Of a DNA stretch of 64,000 bases, positions 27,704-38,090 are shown piece by piece (within the stretch, counting starts at the first letter, position 1; the number at the start of each line of letters is the position of its first letter). The stretch spans positions 622,313 to 686,312 of the forward strand of contig NZ_LT546166.1 of NCBI RefSeq assembly GCF_900078685.2, given 5' to 3'. The DNA is from Mycolicibacter icosiumassiliensis. Its GTDB lineage: Bacteria > Actinomycetota > Actinomycetes > Mycobacteriales > Mycobacteriaceae. The notes beneath the pieces are model-generated. The model was not told where the DNA came from and did not search any database. It saw only the letters and a program-made list of their open reading frames with translations. Position numbers and translations under genes: made by a program.

Positions 27704-27724
27704 GTTGAGTCTGTTCCGCTCAAG
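27704..27724 (-). promoter_or_regulatory. HAIR operator (HspR) of clpB
   Basis: Read on the minus strand it is CTTGAGC-N7-ACTCAAC, compared with the HAIR consensus CTTGAGT-N7-ACTCAAG: one mismatch per half-site. A possible -35 TTGACG follows nearby. HspR, encoded at 30632-31003, should repress clpB here. Confidence 0.85.
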
Positions 27725-27865
27725 TCTATTTTTTATCGAGCGGCAGCCACTCCAGCCCAGGCGCAGCGTAGGTACCACCGAGAACCTCTACCCCGTATAG
27801 ATATCTAGCAGGGGCAGCATTCTGCGTGGTCCGGCCCGTCCCACGAGGTCAGCTACGGTGCTGCT

Positions 27866-28537
27866 ATGACGACCAGTCTGGCTTCGGTGTGGACCGCGTT
27901 GATACCGCTCGCGCTGGTAGTGGCGCTCTCCCCGATCACCGTCATCCCGGCCGTGCTGGTGCTGCACACCGCGCGCCCACGCGAGACCGGACTGGCCTTC
28001 CTACTCGGTTGGCTGGTGGGTCTGGCGGCATTGACCGCCGCCTTCATCGCCGTATCCGGACTGTTGGGCGGCCTGCACACAACGCCGCCTACCTGGGCGT
28101 CGTGGTTGCGGATTGCCGTCGGTACGGTGCTGATCGCGTTTGGCATCTACCGGTGGCTGACCCGGCACGGACACGGCGAGATGCCGCGCTGGATGCGCTC
28201 TTTCACCTCGATGTCCCCGCTGCGCGCTGGCCTGACGGCCGCGGCGCTGGCCGTGATCCGGCCGGAGGTGCTGTTCATGTGCGCGGCGGCCGGCCTGGCC
28301 ATCGGCAGCGCTGGACTGCGCAGGCAGGACAGCTGGCCGGCGGCCATTTTCTTCATCGCGCTCGCCGCATCCTCGGTCCTGATCCCGATTCTGGGCTACT
28401 TGGCGGCCAGCGACCGACTGAATCCAGCGCTGGACCGGCTGAAGAACTGGATGGAGCAGCAGCACGCCGCGCTGGTCGCCGTCGTCTTGGTCCTTATCGG
28501 TGCGATGGTGGTCTACAACGGGATTCACGCGCTATAG
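27866..28537 (+). CDS. GAP (Sap/LysE-like) family membrane protein
   Basis: This 223-residue protein has six hydrophobic segments. The opening ALIPLALVVALSPITVIPAVLVL, with a Pro pair in the first helix, and RPRETGLAFLLGWLVGLAAL in the second match the actinobacterial GAP family, which is related to LysE exporters and includes the sulfolipid-linked Sap and glycopeptidolipid-linked Gap proteins. The cargo is unknown here. ATG 27866 directly starts the first helix. The 240-bp gap to clpB holds the HspR site and, at 27799-27808, a TAGATATCTA palindrome flanked by CCCC and GGGG. The next gene starts 36 bases after its stop. Confidence 0.78.
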   Translation: MTTSLASVWTALIPLALVVALSPITVIPAVLVLHTARPRETGLAFLLGWLVGLAALTAAFIAVSGLLGGLHTTPPTWASWLRIAVGTVLIAFGIYRWLTRHGHGEMPRWMRSFTSMSPLRAGLTAAALAVIRPEVLFMCAAAGLAIGSAGLRRQDSWPAAIFFIALAASSVLIPILGYLAASDRLNPALDRLKNWMEQQHAALVAVVLVLIGAMVVYNGIHAL

Positions 28538-28573
28538 CCGGCATCGCCACCGGCCAGCACTAAGATCGCGGCC

Positions 28574-29709
28574 GTGGGCCTGGACGACCGCGACGCGCTG
28601 CGCGTGCTGCATGACGCGTTTGCCGTGCCGTCCGACGGAACCGGTGTTGTCGCCCAGTTCTTCACCCGGTGGTTCGGCACCGACCCGTCGGTGCGCGACC
28701 TGTTCCCCGCCGACCTGACCACCCAGCGGGCCGCTTTCGCGCATGCCATGAGCTGGGTGCTCGGCGAGTTCATCGCCCAACGGGCACAGGAACCCGTAAC
28801 GCTTTTGGCCCAACTGGGCCGTGATCACCGCAAGTACGGTGTGACGCAACGCCATTACGCCGTGGTGGGCCGAGTGCTGCTGGCCACCCTGCGTGACGAG
28901 TTGGCCGACCGTTGGACCGCCGCCGTCGACGCCGCCGCCAGCGAGGCGCTGAACCTGATTATCGGGGTGATGGGCGGGGCCGCCGATGCCGAGGAGGGAC
29001 CGGCATGGTGGGACGGCACCGTCGTCGAGCACCTACGGGTCTCCCGCGACATCGCCGTCGTCCGGATCCAGTTGGATCAACCGCTGCCGTATCACCCGGG
29101 CCAGTACGTCAAAGTCGAGGTGCCGCAGTGCCCGCGATCGACGAGACCGGGGCCATCGAATTTCACGTCCGCGCGGTCCCTGCCGGTCTGGTCAGCACCG
29201 CGATCGTCAACGAATCCCGGCCCGGCGATCGATGGCGACTGTCCAGCCCCCACGGCGGCCTGCACGTCGATCGCGATGCCGGTGACGTGTTGATGGTCGC
29301 CGGCAGTACCGGGTTGGCGCCGCTGCGGGCGATCATCATGGACCTGACCCGGTGGGGTGTGAATCCGCGTGTGCACTTGTTCTTCGGCGGCCGCTATCCC
29401 TGCGAGCTCTACGACCTGCCCACCCTGTGGCAGATCGCCTCACACAATCCGTGGCTGTCGGTGACCCCGGTATCGGAGTACGCGAGCGACCCGGCATGGG
29501 CCGCCGACTATCCCGACGTGACCCCGCCGCGGGGATTGCACGTGCGGCAGACCGGACGACTGGCCGAGGTGGTCACCCGCTACGGCAGCTGGGGAGACCG
29601 CCAGATTTTGGTCTGTGGCGGGCCGGAGATGACGCGGGCTACCGTGGCAGCATTGGTCGCCAAAGGAGCACCCCCACAACGTATTCAACACGACCCGTTG
29701 TCGGAGTGA
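28574..29709 (+). pseudogene. Broken globin-reductase fusion (Rv0385-like flavohaemoprotein/monooxygenase)
   Basis: The first frame (from GTG 28574) gives a globin-like domain of about 140 residues and the beginning of a ferredoxin-reductase domain (PLPYHPGQYVKVEVPQC). It then goes out of frame at about 29125-29136 and stops at 29293. The second half continues in another frame from about VPAIDETGAIEFHVRA to 29709, with DVLMVAGSTGLAPLRAII (NAD site) and ILVCGGPEMTRATVAALV. At the junction the segment that should carry the flavin-binding RxYS motif is missing. The overlap word GCAGTGCCCGCG reads as QCPR in one frame and AVPA in the other, as expected for a deletion between short direct repeats. 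The gene is probably inactive, unless this is an assembly error. Confidence 0.8.
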
Positions 29710-29712
29710 GAC

Positions 29713-30615
29713 GTGACTGATCTCGAGCCCTGCGTATTGTCCGATCCGTCATCGTCACTGACGGCGACGTTCATTCCAGGCGCGGGCATGATCGGGACGT
29801 CGCTGTGCGACGACGGCGTGGAACTGCTCGGCCAGCGCCGGGGCGTGGCCAGCTACGTTGCCGAGCACAAGACCATGGGCATCCCACTGTTGTACCCGTG
29901 GGCGAATCGCTTGAGCGGCAACGGCTACCAGGTAGGCGCTACCCAAGTAGCGCTGTCCCCAGGAATCGGCGGGGTGCACGCCGACGAATACGGCGCCCCG
30001 ATCCACGGCACCCTGGCCGGGGATGCCGGTTGGCGGGTGAGGGCGCTATCGGCATCGGCGTTGACCGCAGAACTCGACTTCGGGACCCGCCCGGATCTGC
30101 TGGCGACGTTCCCGTTCCCGCATCTGCTGGAGTTGGCCGTCACGCTGGCCGACCGCACACTGACGGTGCGCACCACGGTCACCGCCACCAGCGACGCGGC
30201 GGTGCCGCTGTGCTTCGGCTTCCATCCCTATCTTCAGCTTCCCGGCGTGCCCCGGGCGCAGTGGGTCATCGAGACCCCGACGATGCGGTCCCGGATCGTC
30301 GACGCCCACAACATCCCGTCCGGTGCAACCGAGCCACACCCGGCGTCGACAGAATTGTTGGGCAACAAGGTGTTCGACCACGGATTCGACGAAGTGGCGC
30401 CGGGAGCGGTGTTCGCGGTCTCCGGCGGCGGTCGACGCATCGAGGTGCGGTTCGACCTGGGCTATCCGGCGGCGCAGATCTATGCGCCGGCCACCGAAGA
30501 CGTGGTCTGCTTCGAGCCGATGGCCGCACCTACCGACGCATTGCGCCGGGGCGGCTATGCGGTGGCAGATCTGGGCCAGCCCGGTGTGGCCCAGTTCTCC
30601 ATCCGCCTCCGCTGA
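29713..30615 (+). CDS. Aldose 1-epimerase (GalM-like)
   Basis: This 300-residue beta-sandwich protein belongs to the galactose mutarotase superfamily. Catalytic-type residues are in IPLLYPWANRL (substrate Arg), PIHGTLAGDAGW (His), CFGFHPYLQLPG (second His and Pro) and DVVCFEPMAAPTDALRRGG (Glu). It would interconvert alpha and beta anomers of hexoses or hexose-6-phosphates; the precise sugar is unknown. GTG 29713 follows the broken flavohaemoprotein by three bases and may have been coupled to it. It converges with hspR, whose stop is 16 bases further on. Confidence 0.85.
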   Translation: MTDLEPCVLSDPSSSLTATFIPGAGMIGTSLCDDGVELLGQRRGVASYVAEHKTMGIPLLYPWANRLSGNGYQVGATQVALSPGIGGVHADEYGAPIHGTLAGDAGWRVRALSASALTAELDFGTRPDLLATFPFPHLLELAVTLADRTLTVRTTVTATSDAAVPLCFGFHPYLQLPGVPRAQWVIETPTMRSRIVDAHNIPSGATEPHPASTELLGNKVFDHGFDEVAPGAVFAVSGGGRRIEVRFDLGYPAAQIYAPATEDVVCFEPMAAPTDALRRGGYAVADLGQPGVAQFSIRLR

Positions 30616-30631
30616 TGCGATGAAGGAACGG

Positions 30632-31003
30632 CTAGCGGCGCGGTTGCCAGACCACCACGGCGGTGCTCTTGGGCAGCACCGCGACCTCGCGACGCTGGTT
30701 GGCCCGCAACATCTCCAACTCCGCCGTCATCTCCTTGACCCGCGACTGCAGCGCCTCGACCTGATTGCTCAGCTCGATGATCCGCTTGATGCCGGCCAGA
30801 TTGACGCCCTCGTCGTGAGAGAGCCGCTGCACCTCGCGCAGCATGTCGACGTCGCGCTCGGAGTAACGCCGTCCGCCACCGGAACTGCGCTGCGGACTGA
30901 CCAAACCGATCCGGTCATAAGTCCGCAACGTCTGGGCGTGCATCCCAGCCAGCTCGGCGGCCACCGAGATCAGGAAGGTGCGGGCACTGTCCGACTTACT
31001 CAT
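30632..31003 (-). CDS. hspR: Heat-shock repressor HspR
   Basis: This 123-residue MerR-family repressor has the helix-turn-helix [31 protein letters not shown] and the wing [27 protein letters not shown], followed by a short coiled coil ([21 protein letters not shown]). HspR binds HAIR sites with DnaK as co-repressor and controls the dnaK operon and clpB. It is the last gene of that operon and overlaps dnaJ1 by four bases (ATGA at 31000-31003), which gives autoregulation. Three matching operators are in this window. The C-terminal hydrophobic AVVVW motif is present, as in other HspR proteins. Confidence 0.95.
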   Translation of the reverse strand: MSKSDSARTFLISVAAELAGMHAQTLRTYDRIGLVSPQRSSGGGRRYSERDVDMLREVQRLSHDEGVNLAGIKRIIELSNQVEALQSRVKEMTAELEMLRANQRREVAVLPKSTAVVVWQPRR

Positions 31004-32196
31004 GATCGGTTACCCGCCCATCCGGCCCGCGGGTCGAACCCGCTGGCTTGCTCGGCTGCGGCGTACGCCTCAAGCGCCTCCTGCGCCTGGCCTTCCAGAT
31101 TCGGTGGGACCGCGACCTTGACGGTGACCAGTAAGTCGCCGCTGCCGCCGCCGCGCTTGGGCACACCGCGCCCGCGCACCCGCAGAATCCGGCCGTCGGC
31201 GGTTCCCTTCGGCACTCGCACGCCGACCTTGCCGTCCAGCGTCGGCACCGAGAGCGTGGTGCCCAAGGCAAGCTCGGAGAAGCTCACCGGGATGGTGACG
31301 GTCAGGTCGTCGCCGTCACGCCCGAAGACCTTGTCCGGACGCACCCGCACCGTCACGTACAGGTCACCCGAGGGCGCGCCGCGCAGACCGGCCTCGCCCT
31401 GGCCCGCCAGCCGAATCCGTTGACCGTCTTCGACTCCCGGCGGAATCCGCACATTGATAGTGCGAGTCCGGGCTGCCCGCCCGGTTCCCTTGCACTCCGA
31501 ACACGGGTGCTCGATGATTGACCCGCTGCCACGACAGTCGGTACACGGCTCCGAGAACCCGAAGGCGCCCTGGTTACTGCTGATCACTCCGGATCCGTTG
31601 CACGAGGCGCAGACTCGGGGGCTGGTGCCCGGCCGGGCGCCACTGCCGTGACAGTTGGTGCACGGCGCGGCACTGGTCAGCCGCAGCGGCATCTCGACGC
31701 CCTTGGTGGCTTCCAGGAAGCTCAGCTCGGAGTCGGTCTCCAGGTCGTTTCCGCGCCGGGGCCGGCTGGGCCGTTGCTGTGCGCCGCGCCCGAACAGGCC
31801 GCCGAAGAGATCACCGATGTTGGCCCCGCCGGTCTGCCCGGCAGCGCCGAACAGGTCGTTGAGGTTGAACTCGGTGCCGTCGCCGCCGGTGGAGAACCGG
31901 TCGAAGTTACCGCCGCCGAATCCGTCGCCGCCGTTGAAGCGCCTCCCGAAACCGCCGCCGGCGAACAGCCGACGGGTCTCGTCGTACTCCTTGCGCTTGG
32001 CCTCATCGGACAACACGCTGTAGGCCTCAGACACCGCCTTGAAGCGCTCCGCGGCCGCCGGGTTGTTGGGGTTCTTGTCCGGATGCAGCTCGGAGGCCAA
32101 CTTGCGGTAGGCGCTTTTGATCTCTTTTTCGCTGGCGTTGGAGGAGACGCCCAACTCCTTGTAGAAGTCCTTTTCGACCCATTCACGCTGAGCCAC
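31000..32196 (-). CDS. dnaJ1: Co-chaperone DnaJ1
   Basis: This 398-residue J-protein stimulates DnaK ATPase and delivers clients. The J domain has the HPD motif (SELHPDKNP, near residue 38), followed by a Gly/Phe-rich linker ([19 protein letters not shown]), a zinc domain with four CxxCxGxG repeats ([32 protein letters not shown]) and two C-terminal client-binding domains. All motifs are intact. GTG 32196 begins [17 protein letters not shown]. It is in the HspR-controlled operon, 21 bases after grpE and overlapping hspR. Confidence 0.97.
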   Translation of the reverse strand: MAQREWVEKDFYKELGVSSNASEKEIKSAYRKLASELHPDKNPNNPAAAERFKAVSEAYSVLSDEAKRKEYDETRRLFAGGGFGRRFNGGDGFGGGNFDRFSTGGDGTEFNLNDLFGAAGQTGGANIGDLFGGLFGRGAQQRPSRPRRGNDLETDSELSFLEATKGVEMPLRLTSAAPCTNCHGSGARPGTSPRVCASCNGSGVISSNQGAFGFSEPCTDCRGSGSIIEHPCSECKGTGRAARTRTINVRIPPGVEDGQRIRLAGQGEAGLRGAPSGDLYVTVRVRPDKVFGRDGDDLTVTIPVSFSELALGTTLSVPTLDGKVGVRVPKGTADGRILRVRGRGVPKRGGGSGDLLVTVKVAVPPNLEGQAQEALEAYAAAEQASGFDPRAGWAGNRS

Positions 32197-32217
32197 GCCG
32201 CGTCACCTCCTTACCTG

Positions 32218-32828
32218 TCAATTCTGTTCAGCAGTGTCGCCGTCGACAACCTCGGCCCCGGCGTCCGGGACGGTGTCGACCACCCCGACCATCGCGTGCC
32301 GCAGCACCTGCTCGCCGAGCTTGTAGCCCTGCCGCAGGACGGTGCCGATCACCGAGTGAGTCCCGTCGCCCTCATGCTGGACCGCCTCGTGCAGCGACGG
32401 GTCGAACTCGTCGCCCTCGGCACCGAACGATGTCAGTCCCATACCGGTAAGCACACCGGTCAGCTTGTCCGCCAACGCTTTCAGCGGACCCGCTTCCAGG
32501 TCGCCGTGGCTGCGGGCTCGGTCCAGATCGTCGAGGATCCCGAGTAATTCGGTCACCACTGCGGCCTTGGCCCGGTCCGCGACACCTTGCTGATCGCGCA
32601 GCGCCCGCTTGCGATAGTTGGCGAAGTCCGCCTGTACCCGCTGCAGGTCAGCGGTCAGCTCGGCGACCTGGTCGGCCTGGTCACCATCGGTGGCCGAGTC
32701 CTCCGGCGCCGGCCCACTAGGGGCCGGCTCGGAGGAACCCTCCCGCACCTCACCGGTTTCCGGGTCGATGCGCCGCTTATCGGTGACGGTGATGGTCTCC
32801 GGAGACGGTTCGCGCGAGTTCTCTTCAC

Positions 32829-32832
<4 letters not shown>
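32218..32832 (-). CDS. grpE: Nucleotide exchange factor GrpE
   Basis: This 204-residue protein releases ADP from DnaK. After a variable acidic N terminus (to about residue 55) comes a long helix ([26 protein letters not shown]) and the beta-wing domain containing [30 protein letters not shown] and the terminal [22 protein letters not shown], all diagnostic. GTG 32832 overlaps the dnaK stop in a GTGA (32829-32832), so dnaK and grpE are translationally coupled. Confidence 0.95.
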
Positions 32833-34691
<1,859 letters not shown>

Positions 34692-34723
34692 TGTGGTTCC
34701 TCCCTGATAGACGATATCCCTAG

Positions 34724-34744
34724 TCTGAGCGGACTGCGCTCAAG
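34724..34744 (-). promoter_or_regulatory. Downstream HAIR-like operator of the dnaK operon
   Basis: On the minus strand it reads CTTGAGC-N7-GCTCAGA. One half-site is good and the other degenerate. It overlaps the end of the likely -10 element, so bound HspR would block open-complex formation. Confidence 0.65.
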
Positions 34745-34772
34745 GATGCTCCTTCAGCGGCTTGGCTGTCAA
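34743..34772 (-). promoter_or_regulatory. Likely dnaK promoter
   Basis: TTGACA (34772-34767 on the minus strand) is a perfect -35 hexamer, followed after 18 bases by CATCCT as a weak -10. It lies between the two HAIR sites, about 50-80 bases upstream of the dnaK start. Confidence 0.55.
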
Positions 34773-34778
34773 CCCAGA

Positions 34779-34799
34779 CTTGAGTGCTTATGACTCAAC
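34779..34799 (-). promoter_or_regulatory. Upstream HAIR operator of the dnaK operon
   Basis: On the plus strand it reads CTTGAGT-GCTTATG-ACTCAAC, one mismatch from the HAIR consensus. It is just upstream of the -35 element of dnaK and is a strong HspR site. Confidence 0.88.
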
Positions 34800-34885
34800 T
34801 TGTCGAGGAGGTCAACGGGTGCGGACGCGGATTTGTTCCCGAGGGGAGGATGGGTCGTTCGCCGAGCGATTCCTGACCCGGTAAA

Positions 34886-35539
34886 TCAGGCCCGGACCAG
34901 GCCAGCGTAGGCCTGGCGGCCCGCTCGCGTCGAGGGAACGTTGAGGGTGATCAGCAAGACGATGCCGAAGAACAGGCAGGTGACTGCGGTCGCCACCGCG
35001 CTGCCGGTCAGTCGACACAGCGCGAGCGGCCCGATGATCCAGTACGCCTGCGCGGTAACCAGGCCCGGGCGGTAGCCGCGGGCGACCACGCTCCACACCG
35101 TGTGCGAGATCGCGTTGCCGATGGCGCCGTAAACGATAAAGAACAGTGCCGGCATCAGCAGGTAGCGGGCACCGAGGTAGAAGACCGACAGCGCGCAAGA
35201 GGTGAAGACGGCATAGGCGGCCATATTGAAGGTGACGAACAGGTTGTCGGAGTACGGGCTGCCGCCGTAAAGGATCGGAAAGAAGGTCTTGAAGTCGGTC
35301 CTGAACTCCTCGGCGAAGTGCAGGAACTGCACGACCAGCGCGGCGAAGAAGTACGGCACGAACTGGTCGGCGGCGGGCAGGTCCACGTGGTGGACGAACA
35401 TCCACGACAGCACCAGCCAGCTGACGGCCACGCCGGGCACGAAGGTGACGATCAATGACCGCCCGGAGCTGATGCGGCTGAACCCGGCGGCCATCGCCAC
35501 GGCTATCGCGGTTCCGATGCCGAATTCCAGACTCGTCAT
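34886..35539 (-). CDS. HXXEE-domain membrane protein
   Basis: This 217-residue protein has about six hydrophobic segments and the motif FLHFAEEFRTDF near residue 71, which is the His-x-x-Glu-Glu signature that names the HXXEE family. A second conserved stretch is GAIGNAISHTVWSVVARGYRPGLVTA. The family is of unknown function; the conserved His and Glu residues in a membrane core suggest a metal site or an enzyme. It starts 12 bases after the TetR-family gene on the same strand, so regulator and membrane protein form a two-gene unit. Neither is expected in the dnaK neighbourhood of M. tuberculosis. Confidence 0.75.
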   Translation of the reverse strand: MTSLEFGIGTAIAVAMAAGFSRISSGRSLIVTFVPGVAVSWLVLSWMFVHHVDLPAADQFVPYFFAALVVQFLHFAEEFRTDFKTFFPILYGGSPYSDNLFVTFNMAAYAVFTSCALSVFYLGARYLLMPALFFIVYGAIGNAISHTVWSVVARGYRPGLVTAQAYWIIGPLALCRLTGSAVATAVTCLFFGIVLLITLNVPSTRAGRQAYAGLVRA

Positions 35540-35551
35540 GTCGCGCTCCCG

Positions 35552-36217
35552 TCAGTCGGTGAGGTGGTCAGTCGGTGAGGTGAAGGCGCAGACGCGGAAG
35601 TAGTCGAGGTGCTCGGCGGCCATGCGGCGTGCGTCGGCGAGATCGGACGGATCGGCGTCGTGGCGCAGGAAGAGAAAGCGGATGACGTTGAGCGGCGCGA
35701 GCAGCTCCCACACGATCTGGCGTGCGGGTACGTCGCGGCGCAGGTGTCCGGCGTCTTGCCAGGCCTCGAATACCGGCGTCAGGAGGCTTCGGGCCACTTC
35801 GATGCTGTCCGCCAGGTCTGCGCCTGCGCCGGCTCGCCCGCCCTCGCGCAACAACACTGCCGTGAACATCCGCACTTCTGGATCACTCCAGTGCGCCAGC
35901 AGACGCTCGACGGCGGCGGGAATCACCACCGCTGGGGCGGCGCCGCGGATCACCGCCGGGTCCATACCCAGAAGCGCCGGAGTCGGCGGGCCCATCGACT
36001 CGACCAAACGGTCGAATATCGCCTGCTTACTGGCAAAGTGCGAATAAAGAGCAGCGTCGGTGACGCCGACGGCCGCGGCGATCTGACGTACCGAGGTCGC
36101 CGCGAAGCCCCGCTCGGCGAACAGAGCCAGCGCCGCCGACAAGATGCGCTCCGCAGTGGGCTCGGCATCCGAGGCCGGAGGCCTGCCGATACGAGCTTTC
36201 GCCTTGCTCGTCCTCAT
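35552..36217 (-). CDS. TetR-family regulator
   Basis: This protein of about 221 residues has a basic N-terminal arm and the TetR DNA-binding domain: AERILSAALALFAERGFAATSVRQIAAAVGVTDAALYSHFASKQAIFDRLVE. The C-terminal ligand domain is not specific enough to predict an effector. ATG 36217 or GTG 36220 could be the start; no good ribosome site is visible. A 22-bp palindrome lies seven bases upstream and is the obvious autoregulatory operator. The regulator is co-transcribed with the HXXEE protein and probably controls it. Confidence 0.85.
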   Translation of the reverse strand: MRTSKAKARIGRPPASDAEPTAERILSAALALFAERGFAATSVRQIAAAVGVTDAALYSHFASKQAIFDRLVESMGPPTPALLGMDPAVIRGAAPAVVIPAAVERLLAHWSDPEVRMFTAVLLREGGRAGAGADLADSIEVARSLLTPVFEAWQDAGHLRRDVPARQIVWELLAPLNVIRFLFLRHDADPSDLADARRMAAEHLDYFRVCAFTSPTDHLTD

Positions 36218-36223
36218 CACCCT

Positions 36224-36245
36224 AAACTAAGCGGCCGCTAACTTA
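36224..36245. promoter_or_regulatory. Palindromic operator upstream of the TetR gene
   Basis: The arms 36224-36234 and 36235-36245 meet at GCGGCCGC and match at eight of eleven positions. Location immediately before the TetR start suggests autorepression. Confidence 0.6.
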
Positions 36246-36265
36246 ATTGTCAAGGGTCCCGGCTA

Positions 36266-36757
36266 TCAGTTGCTCGCCGCACCTCCGGCGAAGTCCGGGT
36301 GCACGCCGGGGATCAAGTCCGCGCCGGCAGCAACGCGCTGCAGCAGGCCGCGCAGCGTGTTGCGCTCGGCCGGCGAAAGAGGTTCGGTCACCGCACTCTC
36401 CAGCTCCCGGCCCGCGCGATCGAGGTCCGGCAGGAGGTCACGGGCCCGGTCGGTCAGCGTGATCGCGAACGCGCGTCGATCCTGCGCGCAGGTCTGGCGT
36501 TCGACCAGGCCGTCGGACTCCAACGCGTCGATCACGGAGACCATCGCGTTGCGGTGGATGCCCAACCGCGCCGACAGCTGGCGCTGGGACTGGCCGTCGT
36601 GGGTGGCCAACGCCATGAGCACGGCGTAGGTCCGGGGTTGCACCCCGAGCCCGGCCGCGCGGCGCCCAAACTCCGTCGCCATGTGCGCGCCGAGTTGGGA
36701 CAACAGAAACGGGATGCGTTCATCGAGCGCGGTAATGCCCGTCGGCCGGTCACTCAT
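36266..36757 (-). CDS. MarR-family regulator
   Basis: This 163-residue winged-helix regulator has the MarR core: LGVQPRTYAVLMALATHDGQSQRQLSARLGIHRNAMVSVIDALESDGLVERQ, then the wing DRRAFAITLTDRARDLLPDL. ATG 36757 is preferred; an in-frame ATG at 36790 lies inside the divergent operator. MarR proteins usually repress a neighbouring gene and respond to small lipophilic or phenolic compounds. The palindrome at 36783-36819 and the divergent three-gene cluster beginning at 36835 (NmrA-like, DUF1772, SRPBCC) are the likely targets. Confidence 0.85.
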   Translation of the reverse strand: MSDRPTGITALDERIPFLLSQLGAHMATEFGRRAAGLGVQPRTYAVLMALATHDGQSQRQLSARLGIHRNAMVSVIDALESDGLVERQTCAQDRRAFAITLTDRARDLLPDLDRAGRELESAVTEPLSPAERNTLRGLLQRVAAGADLIPGVHPDFAGGAASN

Positions 36758-36782
36758 AGATCGCACACTAGCACTCTTAGTG

Positions 36783-36819
36783 ATAGTCATATATTGTGAT
36801 CATCATATTTAGTGACTAT
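36783..36819. promoter_or_regulatory. 37-bp dyad between MarR and NmrA-like genes
   Basis: ATAGTCA at 36783-36789 and TGACTAT at 36813-36819 are perfect inverted arms, centred on TGATCATCA. The region is AT-rich for this genome and separates the divergent starts, so it is the likely MarR operator for both genes. Confidence 0.65.
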
Positions 36820-36834
36820 TGAAGGAGGGTAGCG

Positions 36835-37557
36835 GTGGAAATCGCTTTGTTCGGCGCGAACGGTCAAACCGGCCGTCTGGTAACCGCGGCGGCCCTGAGG
36901 GCCGGCCACCGAGTTAGGGCCGTCACTCGTTATCCGAGTCAATTTCCTTTGACCGGAAGCGGGTTGACCGTGGTGGCCGCGGACGCCCACGACGCGTCAG
37001 CCGTGCGGTCTGCGGTGGCCGGTGTCGATGCCGTCGTCTCAACACTCGGCGTCACGTTCACCCGCGAGCCGGTCGACACCTACTCGGTGGGGACCGCCAA
37101 CATCGTCGCCGCCATGGACGCCGCCTCGACGCGGCGCCTAATCGTTGTCAGCTCGACGGCCGCATTCCCGATGCGCCGCAGCCGCATCCCGTTGAGCCTG
37201 CGCCTCGTCGAGCCCATCTTGACCAAGACGATCGGCAAGACCGTCTACGCCGACATCCGTCGCATGGAGAGTGTTGTCCGTGGCAGTGGCCTGGACTGGA
37301 CGATCGTCCGACCTTCCGGCCTGTTCGATCTGCCCGCACCCACCGACTATCTGCGCGGCGAGATCGACCCCGTGGGCGCGTTCACCGCGCGCATCGACTT
37401 GGCCGACTATCTGGTGACCCTGGCAGCAGACCCGATGAGTGCCGGACGCACCGTCATCGTGTCCACCACCGAGAGCACCCCGAGTCTGTGGCAGATGATC
37501 CGGCGGGAAGCGGGTTCTCGTGATGACGCCGGTCCCGCTTCGGCGACGGCCTCATGA
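36835..37557 (+). CDS. NAD(P)-binding NmrA-like protein (atypical SDR)
   Basis: This 240-residue Rossmann protein begins IALFGANGQTGRLVTAAAL, the GxxGxxG pattern of atypical SDRs. Further family features are ADAHDASAVRSAVAGVDAVVSTLG, RLIVVSSTAAF, the stretch TVYADIRRMESVVRGSGLDWTIVRPSGLFD and ARIDLADYLV. Such proteins act as NAD(P)H-dependent reductases or redox sensors. GTG 36835 has GAAGGAGGG at ideal distance. Its stop overlaps the next gene's ATG (ATGA), so it is the first gene of a coupled cluster under the divergent MarR protein. Confidence 0.85.
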   Translation: MEIALFGANGQTGRLVTAAALRAGHRVRAVTRYPSQFPLTGSGLTVVAADAHDASAVRSAVAGVDAVVSTLGVTFTREPVDTYSVGTANIVAAMDAASTRRLIVVSSTAAFPMRRSRIPLSLRLVEPILTKTIGKTVYADIRRMESVVRGSGLDWTIVRPSGLFDLPAPTDYLRGEIDPVGAFTARIDLADYLVTLAADPMSAGRTVIVSTTESTPSLWQMIRREAGSRDDAGPASATAS

Positions 37558-38084
37558 CTCGGTTCGCCCCGGTGGCCGGCTTCGCCGCGGTGCTGTTCAG
37601 TGGCATGTTCGCGGGCTTCCTCACCGCCGTTTTGGTTCTCGAAGTCACTTTGCGCCGCTACGGTGGCGACGTCTACACGCAGGTCCGGCTCATCGAACTC
37701 GAGCACCTCGACGATCTGGCCACCGCACTGCTGCTGCCGGCCATTTTGGCCGCCGCGGTGCTGACCATCACCATGACCCGCCGGACCGGCGACCGCCGGC
37801 TGGTACCGGCCGCCGCCGTAGCGCTACTTACGACGAGCCTGCTGATCAGCGTGGTCGTCAGCGTGCCGATCAACACCGAACAGCTGAACTGGACGGTGTC
37901 CTCACCGCCGGGTGACTGGGCGACAGTGCGCGACCGCTGGCAGGTGGCTCACCTCGCCCGCACCACCACCGCGGTCCTCGCCTTTGCCCTGCTGACCTCG
38001 GCGACGGTTCCACTGCGCTGGTCACGCCGCGCTGCCGACCATCACCTGCGAAAGACCATCACCCGCGAATCCAACGGAAGGTGA
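37554..38084 (+). CDS. DUF1772 (anthrone-oxygenase-like) membrane protein
   Basis: This 176-residue protein has four hydrophobic segments and the DUF1772 pattern: an N-terminal helix with SGMFAGFLTAVLVLEVTLRR, central VVSVPINTEQLNW, and DWATVRDRWQVAHLARTTTAVLAF with conserved Asn, Arg, Trp and His. Some fungal members are cofactor-free anthrone oxygenases; most bacterial members are uncharacterised. It overlaps the NmrA-like gene by four bases and is followed after six bases by an SRPBCC protein. The combination of reductase, oxygenase-like membrane protein and START-like domain suggests metabolism of an aromatic or polyketide-like compound, but this is inference. Confidence 0.78.
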   Translation: MTRFAPVAGFAAVLFSGMFAGFLTAVLVLEVTLRRYGGDVYTQVRLIELEHLDDLATALLLPAILAAAVLTITMTRRTGDRRLVPAAAVALLTTSLLISVVVSVPINTEQLNWTVSSPPGDWATVRDRWQVAHLARTTTAVLAFALLTSATVPLRWSRRAADHHLRKTITRESNGR

Positions 38085-38090
38085 TCGGAG

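Noticed and set aside
27792..27815. CCCC/GGGG-flanked TAGATATCTA as a terminator
   Set aside because: Only the inner ten bases and the outer four are symmetric, and it lies at a promoter rather than a gene end; at most a regulatory palindrome.
34812..35405. A minus-strand frame of 197 codons overlapping the HXXEE gene
   Set aside because: The HXXEE protein frame has membrane helices and the HFAEEF motif; this one is Arg/Pro-rich without motifs.
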